This document shows, in pieces, positions 39,123 through 49,050 of a DNA stretch of 64,000 bases. A program made the translations under genes and the position numbers. The notes below the pieces were generated by a model. It had not been told where the DNA came from and ran no database searches. It saw only the letters and a program-made list of their open reading frames with translations. Source of the stretch: Algicola sagamiensis DSM 14643 (GTDB lineage: Bacteria > Pseudomonadota > Gammaproteobacteria > Enterobacterales > Alteromonadaceae); contig NZ_KB894497.1 in the NCBI RefSeq assembly GCF_000374485.1, positions 62,001 to 126,000 on the forward strand, in the 5' to 3' direction. Position 1 is the first letter of the stretch. Every line of letters begins with the position of its first letter.

Positions 39123-41027
39123 ATGTTAGAGAAAATAAGAGAAGGCTCTCAGGGAATTATCGCTAAGACAATCTTAGTGCTCATTATCCTGGCGTTTGTC
39201 TTTACAGGCGTAGGAGGCTATCTAACAAATAACTATGATGATATGGCCGCCTCCGTAAATGGCGAAAAAATTACCCAAAACGAGCTGGAGCGTTCGTTTG
39301 CGAACGAAAAAGCACGTATGCAGGCACAGTTTAAAGACATGTACCAAGCATTGGCTGCAAACGAAGCGTACATGAATTCCCTTCGCACAAATGTGCTTGA
39401 GAAGTTGATCAATGAATCTCTTCAAGATCAGGCTTCAAAAGATTTGGGTCTGCGTGTCAGCGATGAGCAGATCAAGACGGCAATTCGTGAATTGCGTGAA
39501 TTCCAGACAGATGGAAAATTCGATAATGAACGTTATCTGAGCTTATTACGTCAAGCTGGATATAGCGTTGAGAAATTTAGAGAATCAATGCGTGCAGATA
39601 TGACACGCCAGCAGCTTGTTCAAGGAATTGTTGCGTCCAATTTTGTCATTGAAAAAGAAAAACAACATTTTGCTGAATTGGAAAATGAAACCCGCCAAAT
39701 CCAAATGGTCACTGTTTCTGCTGAACCACTCAAGAAAGATGTTGAAGTGACAGAAGAACAAATCAAAGGTTACTATGACTTAAATAGCAATAATTATCGC
39801 ACAGAAGAAAAAGTCAAAGTCGATTATGTCTTGTTAAAAGCATCTGACTTCAATAAAGATGTGAAAGTTACCGATGAAGAAATTCAACAGTACTATGATT
39901 CACAAAAATCTCGCTACAAAGTTGCAGAACGTCGTCGTGCATCTCATATTTTGATAGAAGTGAAAGATGATGAGGCGAAAGCGAAAGAAAAAATTACTGC
40001 ACTGAAAGCGAAGCTTGATGCAGGTGAAGATTTTGCGAAGCTGGCAAAAGAAAACTCTGATGATACATTCAGTGGTGAGAAAGGTGGTGATCTAGATTGG
40101 TTTGAAAAAGACGCAATGGATAAAGCCTTTGGCGAAGCTGTATTTGCTTTGAAAGAAGAAGGTGAGACGACCGATGTTGTTCGCTCTTCGTTTGGCTTTC
40201 ACTTGATTAAACTCACTGGTATTCAGGCTGAAAAAGTGAAGCCATTGGATGAAGTGAAGTCGAAAGTGGTTGAAATGCTCCAAGAACAACATGCTGCGGA
40301 ACTATTCCTTGAAAAGCGTACTTCTTTGGAAGAAACAGCTTTCGAGATCCCAGATACGCTAGACGATGCTGCAAGTGCTGCGGATGCGAAGGTACAATCA
40401 ACTGAATTAGTGACTCGATTCGCTTTACCAGCACCACTGAATCAACCACAAGTTTCGCAGGCAATCTTCTCTTCTGAAGTTCTACAAGAAGGGATTAACA
40501 GCTCAGTCATTGAGTTAGATGATCGATCAGTGATTGTTGTTCGTATTGCTGAGCATGAAGCGAGCCGCGTGAAGAAACTGGAAGAAGTGAAAGATCAGGT
40601 AAAAGAAGCGGTCATCAAGGATAAAGCAACAGAGCTTGCGAAAACAAAAGCACAAGACTTGTTAAAAACCGTTCGTGAAGGCCAGTCGCTAGAAGACGTT
40701 TCCAAGACTCAAAGCCTCGCTTATGAAGCAGTTGAGAAGCTTACTAGAAACAGCTTTGATGTTACTCAAGAAGTACGCAATCGTGCATTCTCAATGGCAG
40801 TTCCAAATGATAAAGAAACATCAATTGATGTGGTTGATTTAGCCAATGGTGATGTTGCGGTTGTGCGTCTCGTATCAAAGACTGCGGGTACACTACCTGA
40901 CGATCTAACAAATATTGGTGAGCGTTTGGCACGTGCAAGTGTCGAAGCACAGTACAAAGCATTTATCGACTCACTTCGAAATGAGTCGGAGATTCTGGTT
41001 GCGAAGCAACAAGAAACAATGGAATAG
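39123..41027 (+). CDS. ppiD: Periplasmic folding chaperone PpiD
   Basis: Inner-membrane-anchored chaperone near the Sec translocon. 634 residues with one N-terminal membrane segment (TILVLIILAFVFTGVGGYL), a SurA-like N-terminal chaperone region, and a parvulin domain about residues 265-360 (RRASHILIEVKDDEAKAKEK, GGDLDWFEKDAMDKAFGEAV, SSFGFHLIKLTGIQ). The C-terminal part is alpha-helical and charged. Isomerase activity may be weak, as reported for the family. Confidence 0.95.
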   Translation: MLEKIREGSQGIIAKTILVLIILAFVFTGVGGYLTNNYDDMAASVNGEKITQNELERSFANEKARMQAQFKDMYQALAANEAYMNSLRTNVLEKLINESLQDQASKDLGLRVSDEQIKTAIRELREFQTDGKFDNERYLSLLRQAGYSVEKFRESMRADMTRQQLVQGIVASNFVIEKEKQHFAELENETRQIQMVTVSAEPLKKDVEVTEEQIKGYYDLNSNNYRTEEKVKVDYVLLKASDFNKDVKVTDEEIQQYYDSQKSRYKVAERRRASHILIEVKDDEAKAKEKITALKAKLDAGEDFAKLAKENSDDTFSGEKGGDLDWFEKDAMDKAFGEAVFALKEEGETTDVVRSSFGFHLIKLTGIQAEKVKPLDEVKSKVVEMLQEQHAAELFLEKRTSLEETAFEIPDTLDDAASAADAKVQSTELVTRFALPAPLNQPQVSQAIFSSEVLQEGINSSVIELDDRSVIVVRIAEHEASRVKKLEEVKDQVKEAVIKDKATELAKTKAQDLLKTVREGQSLEDVSKTQSLAYEAVEKLTRNSFDVTQEVRNRAFSMAVPNDKETSIDVVDLANGDVAVVRLVSKTAGTLPDDLTNIGERLARASVEAQYKAFIDSLRNESEILVAKQQETME

Positions 41028-41048
41028 TTTCAGCGCTCAGATGATCTT

Positions 41049-41077
41049 AAATGGCAGCAATTTTTGCTGCCATTTTT
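41049..41077 (+). terminator. Intrinsic terminator of ppiD
   Basis: 12-bp stem AAATGGCAGCAA / TTGCTGCCATTT with a TTT loop and a following T run. Confidence 0.93.
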
Positions 41078-41145
41078 GATCCTATGAATCATATTTTCCT
41101 AACATTGATCAATCCTAGTTGCAGAAAACAAGCATAGACTCTTGC

Positions 41146-41174
41146 TTACAATTCATTCTTTGGATTGCTATAAT
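41146..41174 (+). promoter_or_regulatory. Promoter of the rnm-yciO-scpAB operon
   Basis: Perfect TATAAT at 41169-41174 with a weak -35 (TTACAA at 41146-41151, 17-bp spacer). The first ATG is only 8 bases past the -10 box, so the transcript would have almost no leader. Confidence 0.6.
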
Positions 41175-41182
41175 CCTCGCCC

Positions 41183-42067
41183 ATGAAACATAGCTTAATG
41201 CCTAAAAAGTATGATCTGCATAGTCATACCAATCATTCGGATGGGAAACTCTCAGTCGAAGATTTACTCATGCGTGCTTTAGAGAAAGGAGTGAATGTAT
41301 TAGCGATCACCGATCATGATACGACAACTGCCATTCCAGAAGCAAAATCTTACATCGAATCGAACCAATTACCAATCCAGTTGATTTCCGGGGTTGAAAT
41401 TTCTACGAAATGGGAAAGCTTTGAAATTCATATTGTTGGTTTGAACTTTGATGAGTCACAGTCTCTATTGCAGCAACGTCTTGCAACCCAAATTGAACGT
41501 CGAGAAGCCAGAGCACAAAAAATTGGTGAACGACTTGCCAAATCTAAGATTGAAGGTGCATACGAAGCAGCAAAAGAACTCGCAGGTGATGGTGCGGTGA
41601 CACGTGCGCATTTCGCACAACACATTGTCAATATTGGGCTAGCGAAGACGATCCCGCAGGTTTTTAAAAAGTACCTCACGCGAGGGAAGATCGGGTATGT
41701 TCCTTCTGAGTGGATCTCAATTGCAGAAGCTATTCAATGGATCCATGATGCCGGTGGACAGGCTATTCTTGCTCATCCAGGACGATATCAGTTATCTGCT
41801 AAATGGCTGCGCCGTCTTATTCTGGTATTTAAAGAGTCTGGTGGTGATGGATTGGAGGTCGCTTTATCTCAACAAAGTCCAGCTGAACGGTCTCAACTCA
41901 TCAGATACGCAAGTGAATATGGATTACTTGCCTCTGTCGGATCCGATTTCCATTACCCGACAAACTGGATGGATCTTGGACGTAACTTATATATTCCAGA
42001 AACATGTAGCCCAGTTTGGGAGCACTGGCCTAATCATATTCCACATCATATTGAGGTTGCATCATGA
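41183..42067 (+). CDS. rnm: RNase AM / 3',5'-nucleoside bisphosphate phosphatase (PHP domain)
   Basis: PHP-family metal-dependent enzyme, formerly YciV/TrpH. Family members remove 5' nucleotides from short RNAs and mature 5' ends of rRNA, and dephosphorylate pAp. Metal ligands: DLHSHTNHSDGKL near residues 11-23, ITDHDTTTAIPEA, LISGVEISTKWESFEIHIVG, AILAHPGRYQLSAKWLRRL and GSDFHYP. 294 residues, or 289 from the ATG at 41198. Neither start has a good ribosome binding site. The stop overlaps the yciO start (ATGA). Confidence 0.93.
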   Translation: MKHSLMPKKYDLHSHTNHSDGKLSVEDLLMRALEKGVNVLAITDHDTTTAIPEAKSYIESNQLPIQLISGVEISTKWESFEIHIVGLNFDESQSLLQQRLATQIERREARAQKIGERLAKSKIEGAYEAAKELAGDGAVTRAHFAQHIVNIGLAKTIPQVFKKYLTRGKIGYVPSEWISIAEAIQWIHDAGGQAILAHPGRYQLSAKWLRRLILVFKESGGDGLEVALSQQSPAERSQLIRYASEYGLLASVGSDFHYPTNWMDLGRNLYIPETCSPVWEHWPNHIPHHIEVAS

Positions 42068-42687
42068 GCCAGTTTTTTTATATCCACCCTGAGAATCCCC
42101 AGGGACGACTCATTAAACGTGCAGTTGAAACGATTGAATCTGGCGGGGTTATTGTTTATCCGACAGATTCTGGTTACGCGTTAGGTTGCCAGGTCGGACA
42201 TAAGCAAGCGATGAGCCGTATTGCACAGATAAGACAAATACCAGAAGATCATGACTTTACACTGATGGTTCGAGATTTATCAGAATTATCGACCTATGCT
42301 CGGGTCGATAATTTCTATTTTCGGCTGCTGAAAGCGAATACGCCTGGTGCGTATACATTTATCTTTAAAGGAACAAAAGAAGTACCAAAGCGCCTGTTAA
42401 ATCCAAAAAAGAAAACGATTGGCCTTCGGATCCCAGATAATAAAATTACTTTAGAACTTCTTGAGCTTCTCCAAGCGCCTTTGTTATCGACATCGTTAAT
42501 ATTACCTGGAGAGGACGTGTCAGAGTCCGACCCTGAAGATATTCGAAACCAACTGGAGAGGCAGGTAGATTTAATTCTCCATGGCGGTTTTTTGCCTGAT
42601 ATGCCAACAACTGTGGTGGATATGTCTGAAGATGAAATCAGCATCTTGAGAGAAGGACATGGCGATCCAAGCCTATTCGAATCGTAA
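42064..42687 (+). CDS. yciO: L-threonylcarbamoyladenylate synthase-family protein YciO
   Basis: YrdC/Sua5 fold of 207 residues. Visible motifs: VIVYPTDSGYALGCQ, RIAQIRQIPEDHDFTLMVRD and TPGAYTFIFKGTKEVPKRL, with lysines and arginines that bind ATP and RNA in the family. YciO is a paralogue of TsaC; whether it makes the tRNA t6A precursor in vivo is unsettled. It overlaps rnm by 4 bp and scpA by 1 bp, so it sits in the middle of a tightly packed operon. Confidence 0.92.
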   Translation: MSQFFYIHPENPQGRLIKRAVETIESGGVIVYPTDSGYALGCQVGHKQAMSRIAQIRQIPEDHDFTLMVRDLSELSTYARVDNFYFRLLKANTPGAYTFIFKGTKEVPKRLLNPKKKTIGLRIPDNKITLELLELLQAPLLSTSLILPGEDVSESDPEDIRNQLERQVDLILHGGFLPDMPTTVVDMSEDEISILREGHGDPSLFES

Positions 42688-43526
42688 TGGATGATCATCT
42701 AAAAAAGGATGCGTTAGATAAACTTAAAAAACCGCTTGCTCTTGTGAATGGTGAAGTGGTCATTGATAAACCTGCTGACCTTTTTATTCCCCCAGATGCT
42801 TTAGAAATTCTATTAGAAGCATTTGAGGGGCCACTCGATTTTTTGCTGTATCTTATCCGCAAGCATCAATTTGATATTTTGAACCTTCCTATCCAGGAAA
42901 TTACTCGTCAATATGTCGCATACATTGATATGATGCAGGTGCTTCAGATGGAGCTAGCCGCTGACTATCTTGTCATGGCTGCGATGCTGGCAGAAATTAA
43001 ATCCAGACTGCTGTTACCGGCAATACCCTCTGATGAATCAGAAGAGGAAGATCCACGGGCAGAACTTGTCCGTCGTTTGCAGTTATATGAACAATATAAA
43101 GAAGCGGCAACGACATTGGATAAAATGCCTAGGGTTGATCGCGATGTGTTTATAGCAGCGGCTGAGCGACCCAATGAAACACAGCCCACCAACCATTGGC
43201 CGCAGGTGTCATTACAGGATTTAACACTGGCTTTCCAACAAGTGTTACAACGAGCAAAGGCTTTTGAGCACCATCAAATTCAACATGAGCAATTATCAAC
43301 TCGGGAACGAATGGCAGCGATTTTAGCAAAACTTCAGTCAACGACAGAACCGCTTCCATTCTCTGATTTTTTCTCATATCAAGAAGGACGCTCGGGTGCT
43401 GTGGTCACTTTTATTGCAATTTTAGAATTGATGAAGGATGGCGTCATTGATTTAACACAAATGCGTAATTATTCCCCAATGTATGTTTCATTAAAAGAGT
43501 TGCAAGTATGCGTGAAACCGGACTAG
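42687..43526 (+). CDS. scpA: Segregation and condensation protein A
   Basis: Kleisin subunit bridging SMC heads in chromosome condensation. 279 residues with the signature FEGPLDFLLYLIRKHQFDIL near residue 46, ELAADYLVMAAMLAEIKSRL and a C-terminal winged helix (FFSYQEGRSGAVVTFIAILE). Its start codon shares a base with the yciO stop (TAATG). A leading extension of about 30 residues precedes the kleisin domain. In genomes with MukBEF, ScpAB may act in another way; no smc is in this window. Confidence 0.95.
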   Translation: MDDHLKKDALDKLKKPLALVNGEVVIDKPADLFIPPDALEILLEAFEGPLDFLLYLIRKHQFDILNLPIQEITRQYVAYIDMMQVLQMELAADYLVMAAMLAEIKSRLLLPAIPSDESEEEDPRAELVRRLQLYEQYKEAATTLDKMPRVDRDVFIAAAERPNETQPTNHWPQVSLQDLTLAFQQVLQRAKAFEHHQIQHEQLSTRERMAAILAKLQSTTEPLPFSDFFSYQEGRSGAVVTFIAILELMKDGVIDLTQMRNYSPMYVSLKELQVCVKPD

Positions 43527-43552
43527 AATGCTCGGTTTTGAAGCAGGTGTGA

Positions 43553-44146
43553 GTGTCGTTCGATTCTTTGGGTGGGCGTGTGTATAGTGAGATTAAACCA
43601 ATCATAGAAGCCGCGCTGTTTGTTGCGAACAGGCCGTTATCCATAGATGCACTACAACGGAGTGTTCTTGAACCATTTGGATTAAACCGAGCAGAGGTTC
43701 GGGCGGTATTGACTGAACTGGAAACCGACTATACAGGGCGTGGTGTACAACTTGTTGAAGTCGCTTCGGGTTTTCGATTTCAAGCAAAATCTGATTATGC
43801 AACGATTCTTAGTCGATTATGGGAAGAAAAAGTACCGAAGTATTCGCGCGCAACTTTAGAGACACTTTCTCTTATCGTCTATCGTCAGCCTATCACACGT
43901 GGAGAAATAGAGGAAATTCGCGGTGTCAGTGTTGGCTCGAATATCATCAAAAGCCTGCTTGAAAGAAATTGGATTAAAATTGTAGGCCACAAAGAAGTGC
44001 CAGGGCGTCCAGCATTGTACGCCACAACTCAGGTGTTTTTGGATGATTTTGCAATCCAATCAATTGCGGATTTACCCCCCTTACCGGAGTTAAATGAACC
44101 CGATCAGAATGAATCATCTGATCATATTATTGATGACGCATCGTGA
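43553..44146 (+). CDS. scpB: Segregation and condensation protein B
   Basis: Partner of ScpA, a dimer of two winged helices. 197 residues: IKPIIEAALFVANRPLSIDA, LETDYTGRGVQLVEVASGFR, ATLETLSLIVYRQPITRGEI and VPGRPALYATTQVFLDDF. A GTG start with AGGTG upstream is used. An acidic tail (LPELNEPDQNESSDHIIDD) ends the protein. Confidence 0.94.
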   Translation: MSFDSLGGRVYSEIKPIIEAALFVANRPLSIDALQRSVLEPFGLNRAEVRAVLTELETDYTGRGVQLVEVASGFRFQAKSDYATILSRLWEEKVPKYSRATLETLSLIVYRQPITRGEIEEIRGVSVGSNIIKSLLERNWIKIVGHKEVPGRPALYATTQVFLDDFAIQSIADLPPLPELNEPDQNESSDHIIDDAS

Positions 44147-44167
44147 GATGCTAAAAGTAGGTCTTCC

Positions 44168-45034
44168 ATGAGTGAAAAATTACAGAAAGTCCTTGCCCGC
44201 AGTGGGTTAGGTTCTCGCCGGGAAATGGAATCCGTGATCCAGGCTGGACGTGTTTCAATCGACGGGAAAGTGGCAACACTGGGTGATCGTGTTGAACTCA
44301 CACAAACGGTACGCCTTGATGGGCATACGGTGAAGCTGAAAGGCGAAAAAGAAAACGTCTGTCGTGTGTTAATGTACCATAAACCAGAAGGTGAGCTATG
44401 TACTCGTTCTGATCCTGAAGGTCGGCCGACGGTTTTCGATCGTTTGCCAAAATTACAGGATGCGCGTTGGATCGCTGTTGGCCGCTTAGATATCAATACA
44501 TCAGGACTGCTCTTATTCACAACGGATGGTGAATTAGCGAACCGCTTGATGCATCCAAAGTATGAAGTTGAACGCGAATATGCCGTACGTGTTTTTGGTG
44601 AAGTGGAACAATCACACATCCAGCGCCTTCGTCATGGTGTCAAGCTTGAAGATGGCTTTGCGAAATTCACTCGTATTAAAGAAGCCGGTGGTGAAGGAAT
44701 GAACCATTGGTACCATGTCAGCCTCAAAGAAGGACGTAATCGTGAAGTTCGTCGTTTATGGGAAAGCCAAGAGCTCACTGTATCGCGACTGATCAGGATC
44801 CGTTTTGGTGACATTCAGCTTCAGAAGCACCTCCCGCAAGGTGGTTGGGAAGAAATGGGACTGGGTGCGGTGAATTATCTACGCGAGCTCGTTGGCCTTC
44901 GCAAAGAAACAGAAACCAAGGTAAAACCGGATGAAAGGCGTGCGGTTCAACGGAAAAAATCTTCCAAAATCCGTAAGTCGATCCGTAAGCATCAAGAGCG
45001 CAAGAAAGTCGTTCGTAGAAAAACGAAATCTTAA
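44168..45034 (+). CDS. rluB: 23S rRNA pseudouridine(2605) synthase
   Basis: Isomerises U2605 of 23S rRNA. An N-terminal S4 RNA-binding domain ([20 protein letters not shown]) is followed by the RsuA-type catalytic domain with Asp in [20 protein letters not shown]. The last 50 residues are very basic ([20 protein letters not shown]), a tail common in RluB. 288 residues, 21 bp after scpB, matching the scpA-scpB-rluB order of vibrios. Confidence 0.95.
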   Translation: MSEKLQKVLARSGLGSRREMESVIQAGRVSIDGKVATLGDRVELTQTVRLDGHTVKLKGEKENVCRVLMYHKPEGELCTRSDPEGRPTVFDRLPKLQDARWIAVGRLDINTSGLLLFTTDGELANRLMHPKYEVEREYAVRVFGEVEQSHIQRLRHGVKLEDGFAKFTRIKEAGGEGMNHWYHVSLKEGRNREVRRLWESQELTVSRLIRIRFGDIQLQKHLPQGGWEEMGLGAVNYLRELVGLRKETETKVKPDERRAVQRKKSSKIRKSIRKHQERKKVVRRKTKS

Positions 45035-45040
45035 AAAGAT

Positions 45041-45061
45041 GGGGCCTGATTGGCTCCTTTT
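45041..45061 (+). terminator. Intrinsic terminator of rluB
   Basis: GGGGCC-TGATT-GGCTCC hairpin (one G-T pair) followed by TTTT, just after the rluB stop. Confidence 0.75.
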
Positions 45062-45091
45062 CGTTCAAGAATTAAAAAATAAAGGTGTCAG

Positions 45092-45856
45092 ATGTATCGA
45101 AAAGTTCCAGTCAGTCAGGCGACTCAGTGGATACGCCAATCCTGGGTACTGTTTAAAGATTCTCCGGGCTTATGGATTGGTCTGAGTTCATTGTTAATTA
45201 CAGCGAACCTTCTACCGATTATCCATCAGGCATTCGGTGTTGCTTCCGTTTTGCTTTCAACGGTGATCATGTGTGGCATTTATTTTGCGGTCTATTTTCG
45301 TATACGTGGTTTACCTGTGAGTTTTAACGTGCTCAAATTCGTTTTTGAAAAACGAGAAAATACGCGAAAGATATTCTTGTTCTGTACGGTTTCCATTCTC
45401 ATTGATTTGTTTTTCATGATGTTGCAACTACAAGTTATTCCTGAGCGTGTGATGGAAAAATTGCTCACGGACCATTTATCTGTCTCTATGGCTGAAAAGC
45501 TGCCACTTTTTTGGATCATTATTGGCAGTTGGGCTGTAAAATTTATTTTGATGTTTGCACTGCCGCTTTATATTTTGCAAAACCAGTCATTGAAAAATGC
45601 AATCTACTTTAGTTGTTGTGCGATATTGACCAATACATTACCGATTCTTACCTACACCCTTTTGCTAAGTATTGTGGGTGGCGCTTTTGTCGTGCTCACT
45701 TTAGGCGCAGGTTTTGTACTTTTCATGCCAGTCGCTCTTATTTCTGGCTGTATTTCATTTTTTGATATTTGCCCAGGGAAAGTCTCTGGCGTTAATCAGC
45801 ACAACAAGGACGATGAGGGGAAGTCTGATTCAGATAATGCGATTTTCCTTCCATAA
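45092..45856 (+). CDS. Six-segment inner membrane protein (BPSS1780/YciC-like)
   Basis: 254 residues with about six membrane spans, including LWIGLSSLLITANLLPII, VASVLLSTVIMCGIYFAVYF, ILIDLFFMMLQLQVI and VGGAFVVLTLGAGFVLFMPV. The N-terminus KVPVSQATQWIRQSWVLFKDSPGLWIG resembles the BPSS1780-type family of unknown function; the assignment is tentative. A short charged tail follows the last span. Only 2 bp separate it from recX, so the two are probably co-transcribed. Confidence 0.7.
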   Translation: MYRKVPVSQATQWIRQSWVLFKDSPGLWIGLSSLLITANLLPIIHQAFGVASVLLSTVIMCGIYFAVYFRIRGLPVSFNVLKFVFEKRENTRKIFLFCTVSILIDLFFMMLQLQVIPERVMEKLLTDHLSVSMAEKLPLFWIIIGSWAVKFILMFALPLYILQNQSLKNAIYFSCCAILTNTLPILTYTLLLSIVGGAFVVLTLGAGFVLFMPVALISGCISFFDICPGKVSGVNQHNKDDEGKSDSDNAIFLP

Positions 45857-45858
45857 AA

Positions 45859-46350
45859 ATGTGTGAACAACGAACCCAAGAAGAACAAAAAGAACTGACT
45901 CGACAGATTCGAGTCAGTGCGATGGATTTACTCTCTCGTCGTGAACATACGCAGCGTGAGCTCGTCCAGAAATTAAAACGGAAATATGATGATGAATCGC
46001 TGATCCACAAGGTTTTGACTGATTTGGTTGAACGTGATTGGCTGAATGAGTCTCGTGCTTGTGAGCAGCTGCTCCGGGCCAAAATTCAAAAAGGTTACGG
46101 CCGATATCGAATTTTCCAGGAAGCAAGAGAAAAAGGGCTGTCGGATACGTTGATATCCGATACAATAGCTGAATTACAACCAGACTGGTTTGAACAAGCC
46201 GTCATCGCTTATCGCAAGCGCTTCGGACAGCGAGTCATCCTTGACCCAAAAGACAAAGCCAAGCGGATGCGATACATGCAGTATCGCGGATTTACGTTCG
46301 AAGAAATCGCTTATGCGATAGAGCAGCAGCAAAGTGAAATATTAGGGTAG
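45859..46350 (+). CDS. recX: RecA regulatory protein RecX
   Basis: Modulates RecA filaments. 163 residues of tandem three-helix repeats: [57 protein letters not shown] and [18 protein letters not shown]. Usually it follows recA directly; here a membrane protein gene takes that place and recA is not in the window. alaS follows after 4 bp. Confidence 0.93.
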   Translation: MCEQRTQEEQKELTRQIRVSAMDLLSRREHTQRELVQKLKRKYDDESLIHKVLTDLVERDWLNESRACEQLLRAKIQKGYGRYRIFQEAREKGLSDTLISDTIAELQPDWFEQAVIAYRKRFGQRVILDPKDKAKRMRYMQYRGFTFEEIAYAIEQQQSEILG

Positions 46351-46354
46351 CACC

Positions 46355-48955
46355 ATGTACATGACGACTGCGGAAATTAGAAACGCATTTCTTAACTTTT
46401 TTGAAAGTAAGCAACATCAAAAAGTTGCGAGCAGTTCCCTGATCCCGGGGAATGACCCCACCTTATTATTTACCAATGCAGGAATGGTCCAATTTAAAGA
46501 GACTTTTCTTGGTTCAGAGATACGAGATTACGCGCGCGCGACGTCTTCACAGCGCTGTGTCCGCGCTGGCGGTAAGCATAACGATTTGGAAAACGTTGGC
46601 TATACAGCTCGCCATCACACATTCTTTGAAATGCTGGGTAACTTCAGTTTTGGTGATTATTTTAAGCGAGATGCGATCCAGTATGCATGGGAATTCTTAA
46701 CGGGTGTGTTGAAGCTTCCAAAAGATAAGCTTTGGGTGACCGTCTTTGAAGAAGATGATGAAGCTGCTGATATCTGGATCAAAGAGATCGGTGTTGATCC
46801 AAATCGTCTCTCACGTATTGGTGCAAAAGATAACTTCTGGTCGATGGGTGACACAGGTCCTTGTGGGCCATGTACAGAAATCTTTTATGACCATGGTGAA
46901 GAAATCTGGGGCGGACCTCCAGGAACCCCTGAAGAAGACGGCGATCGTTACATTGAGATCTGGAATCTCGTCTTCATGCAGTTTAACCGTCATGCAGATG
47001 GCACCATGGAGCCACTACCTAAGCCTTCAGTCGATACAGGGATGGGCCTGGAGCGTATTGCTGCGATTATGCAAGATGTGCATAGCAACTACGAAATTGA
47101 TTTGTTTCAGCGGTTAATCAAGGAAGCAGCCGTAGCTACGGGTGCAAAAGATTTAAATGATAAATCACTACGTGTAATTGCCGATCATATTCGCTCATGC
47201 AGTTTCCTCATTGCGGATGGTGTAATGCCTTCGAACGAGGGGCGTGGTTATGTGTTACGCCGTATTATCCGCCGTGGGATCCGCCACGGACGCAAACTTG
47301 GTGCAACCGATATTTTCTTTTACAAACTCGTTGCACCGCTTGCAGAGCTGATGGGTGATGCGTACCCAGAGTTACACGAGCGCCGTAGTGTGATTGAAAA
47401 AATGCTGACTGTTGAAGAAGAGCAGTTTGTGAAGACGATTGACCGTGGTTTGATTATGCTAGACGATGTTTTATCAACATTGGAAGGCAAAGAGATCCCT
47501 GGTGATGTTGTCTTCAAGCTCTATGATACATACGGTTTCCCGGCTGATTTAACCGCAGATGTTGCTCGTGAGCGTGATTACACGATTGATGAGGTCGGCT
47601 TTGAAAAAGCAATGGAGCAGCAACGTCAAACTGCAAGAGAAAGTGGTAAGTTTGGCACGGATTATAATCAGCAGGTGAGTTCTGAGCAGCAATCAACCTT
47701 CAATGGGTACACTGATATCGCAGGCGCTTCAAAGGTTGCCGAGATTTTTGTTGATGGTCAATCTGTGCAAGCGCTTGATGCAGGGCAAGATGCATTGATT
47801 ATCCTTGAAGAAACACCATTCTATGCAGAATCGGGTGGTCAGGTTGGTGATACAGGGACTTTGGCATTTGCAGCTGGACAATTTGATGTTCAGGACACCA
47901 TTAAAGTCGGCAAAGCGATCGCCCATAAAGGTCAAGCAAATTCACCTATTGCTATTGGTGACATGGCGAGCTCTTCAATTAATACAGAGCGACGCGAAAA
48001 AATTAAACTTAACCACTCTGCAACCCACTTGATGCATGCTGCCTTGCAAAATCTATTGGGCGAGCATGTGACGCAGAAAGGCTCTTATGTTGGGCCAGAT
48101 CGTCTTCGCTTTGACTTCTCACACTTTGAAGGTGTAACCGCGACAGAAATTGTTCAAATTGAAGCAATGGTCAATGCTGAAATCCGCAAAAACCATGATT
48201 TGACAGCTGAACTGATGCCAATCGAAGCCGCAAAAGAAAAAGGGGCGATGGCACTGTTCGGTGAAAAATACGACGACGAAGTCCGTGTGATCAGCATGGG
48301 TGACTTTTCGATGGAACTTTGTGGCGGAACTCATGTCTCTAGAACCGGAGATATTGGTTTGTTCAAGATCCTGAGTGAAGGCGGCATTGCTGCTGGTGTT
48401 CGCCGTATTGAGGCTGTCACAGGTGACGATGCAATCCAAGCAATTCATTCTGAGCAAGCAAAGTTGGCAGAGATGGCGAAGCTATTAAAGTCTGATGAAC
48501 AAAGTCTGGTTGAAAAGCTATCAACCCTGCTTGAGCGCTCCAAAGGGTTAGAGAAAGAACTGGCTCAACTCAAAGACAAGCTGAGCAGCCAAGCTGGCGA
48601 GAGTCTGATTTCTCAAGTGAAAGAGATCCATGGTGTGAAGGCGCTTGTGAGTCAGTTAGATGATGCTGATCCAAAAGCTTTGCGGAATATGGTTGATGAC
48701 CTGAAGAACAAGATTGGCTCAGGTGTGATCTGTTTATCTGTCGTTCAAGGCGATAAAGTTAGCTTAATCGCTGGTGTCACTAAAGACTTAACGGGCAAAG
48801 TGAAAGCGGGTGAACTCGTGAACATGGTTGCACAACAAGTTGGCGGAAAAGGCGGCGGTCGACCAGATATGGCACAGGCAGGTGGCTCGGATCCACAAGC
48901 CGTCCCTGCTGCAATGAACTCAGTGCATACATGGCTTGAGGAAAAGCTTGCCTAA
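46355..48955 (+). CDS. alaS: Alanyl-tRNA synthetase
   Basis: Charges tRNA-Ala and clears mischarged Ser/Gly. 866 residues: class II catalytic core (STAEIR-like start [44 protein letters not shown]), tRNA recognition region, editing domain with the metal motif [11 protein letters not shown] and [13 protein letters not shown], and C-Ala domain ending [18 protein letters not shown]. The start at 46355 has AGGG at 46345-46348. Confidence 0.98.
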   Translation: MYMTTAEIRNAFLNFFESKQHQKVASSSLIPGNDPTLLFTNAGMVQFKETFLGSEIRDYARATSSQRCVRAGGKHNDLENVGYTARHHTFFEMLGNFSFGDYFKRDAIQYAWEFLTGVLKLPKDKLWVTVFEEDDEAADIWIKEIGVDPNRLSRIGAKDNFWSMGDTGPCGPCTEIFYDHGEEIWGGPPGTPEEDGDRYIEIWNLVFMQFNRHADGTMEPLPKPSVDTGMGLERIAAIMQDVHSNYEIDLFQRLIKEAAVATGAKDLNDKSLRVIADHIRSCSFLIADGVMPSNEGRGYVLRRIIRRGIRHGRKLGATDIFFYKLVAPLAELMGDAYPELHERRSVIEKMLTVEEEQFVKTIDRGLIMLDDVLSTLEGKEIPGDVVFKLYDTYGFPADLTADVARERDYTIDEVGFEKAMEQQRQTARESGKFGTDYNQQVSSEQQSTFNGYTDIAGASKVAEIFVDGQSVQALDAGQDALIILEETPFYAESGGQVGDTGTLAFAAGQFDVQDTIKVGKAIAHKGQANSPIAIGDMASSSINTERREKIKLNHSATHLMHAALQNLLGEHVTQKGSYVGPDRLRFDFSHFEGVTATEIVQIEAMVNAEIRKNHDLTAELMPIEAAKEKGAMALFGEKYDDEVRVISMGDFSMELCGGTHVSRTGDIGLFKILSEGGIAAGVRRIEAVTGDDAIQAIHSEQAKLAEMAKLLKSDEQSLVEKLSTLLERSKGLEKELAQLKDKLSSQAGESLISQVKEIHGVKALVSQLDDADPKALRNMVDDLKNKIGSGVICLSVVQGDKVSLIAGVTKDLTGKVKAGELVNMVAQQVGGKGGGRPDMAQAGGSDPQAVPAAMNSVHTWLEEKLA

Positions 48956-48977
48956 TTGAGCAAAGTCTTCATCATTT

Positions 48978-49014
48978 GAAAAGCGCACTTTCTTGAATAA
49001 GAACTGCGCTTTTC
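48978..49014 (+). terminator. Intrinsic terminator of alaS
   Basis: 10-bp stem GAAAAGCGCA / TGCGCTTTTC with an inner TTCTT/AAGAA helix and a following TTT. Confidence 0.85.
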
Positions 49015-49050
49015 TTTCGTTTATCACGACTAAAAGTTAGAACCAAATCT

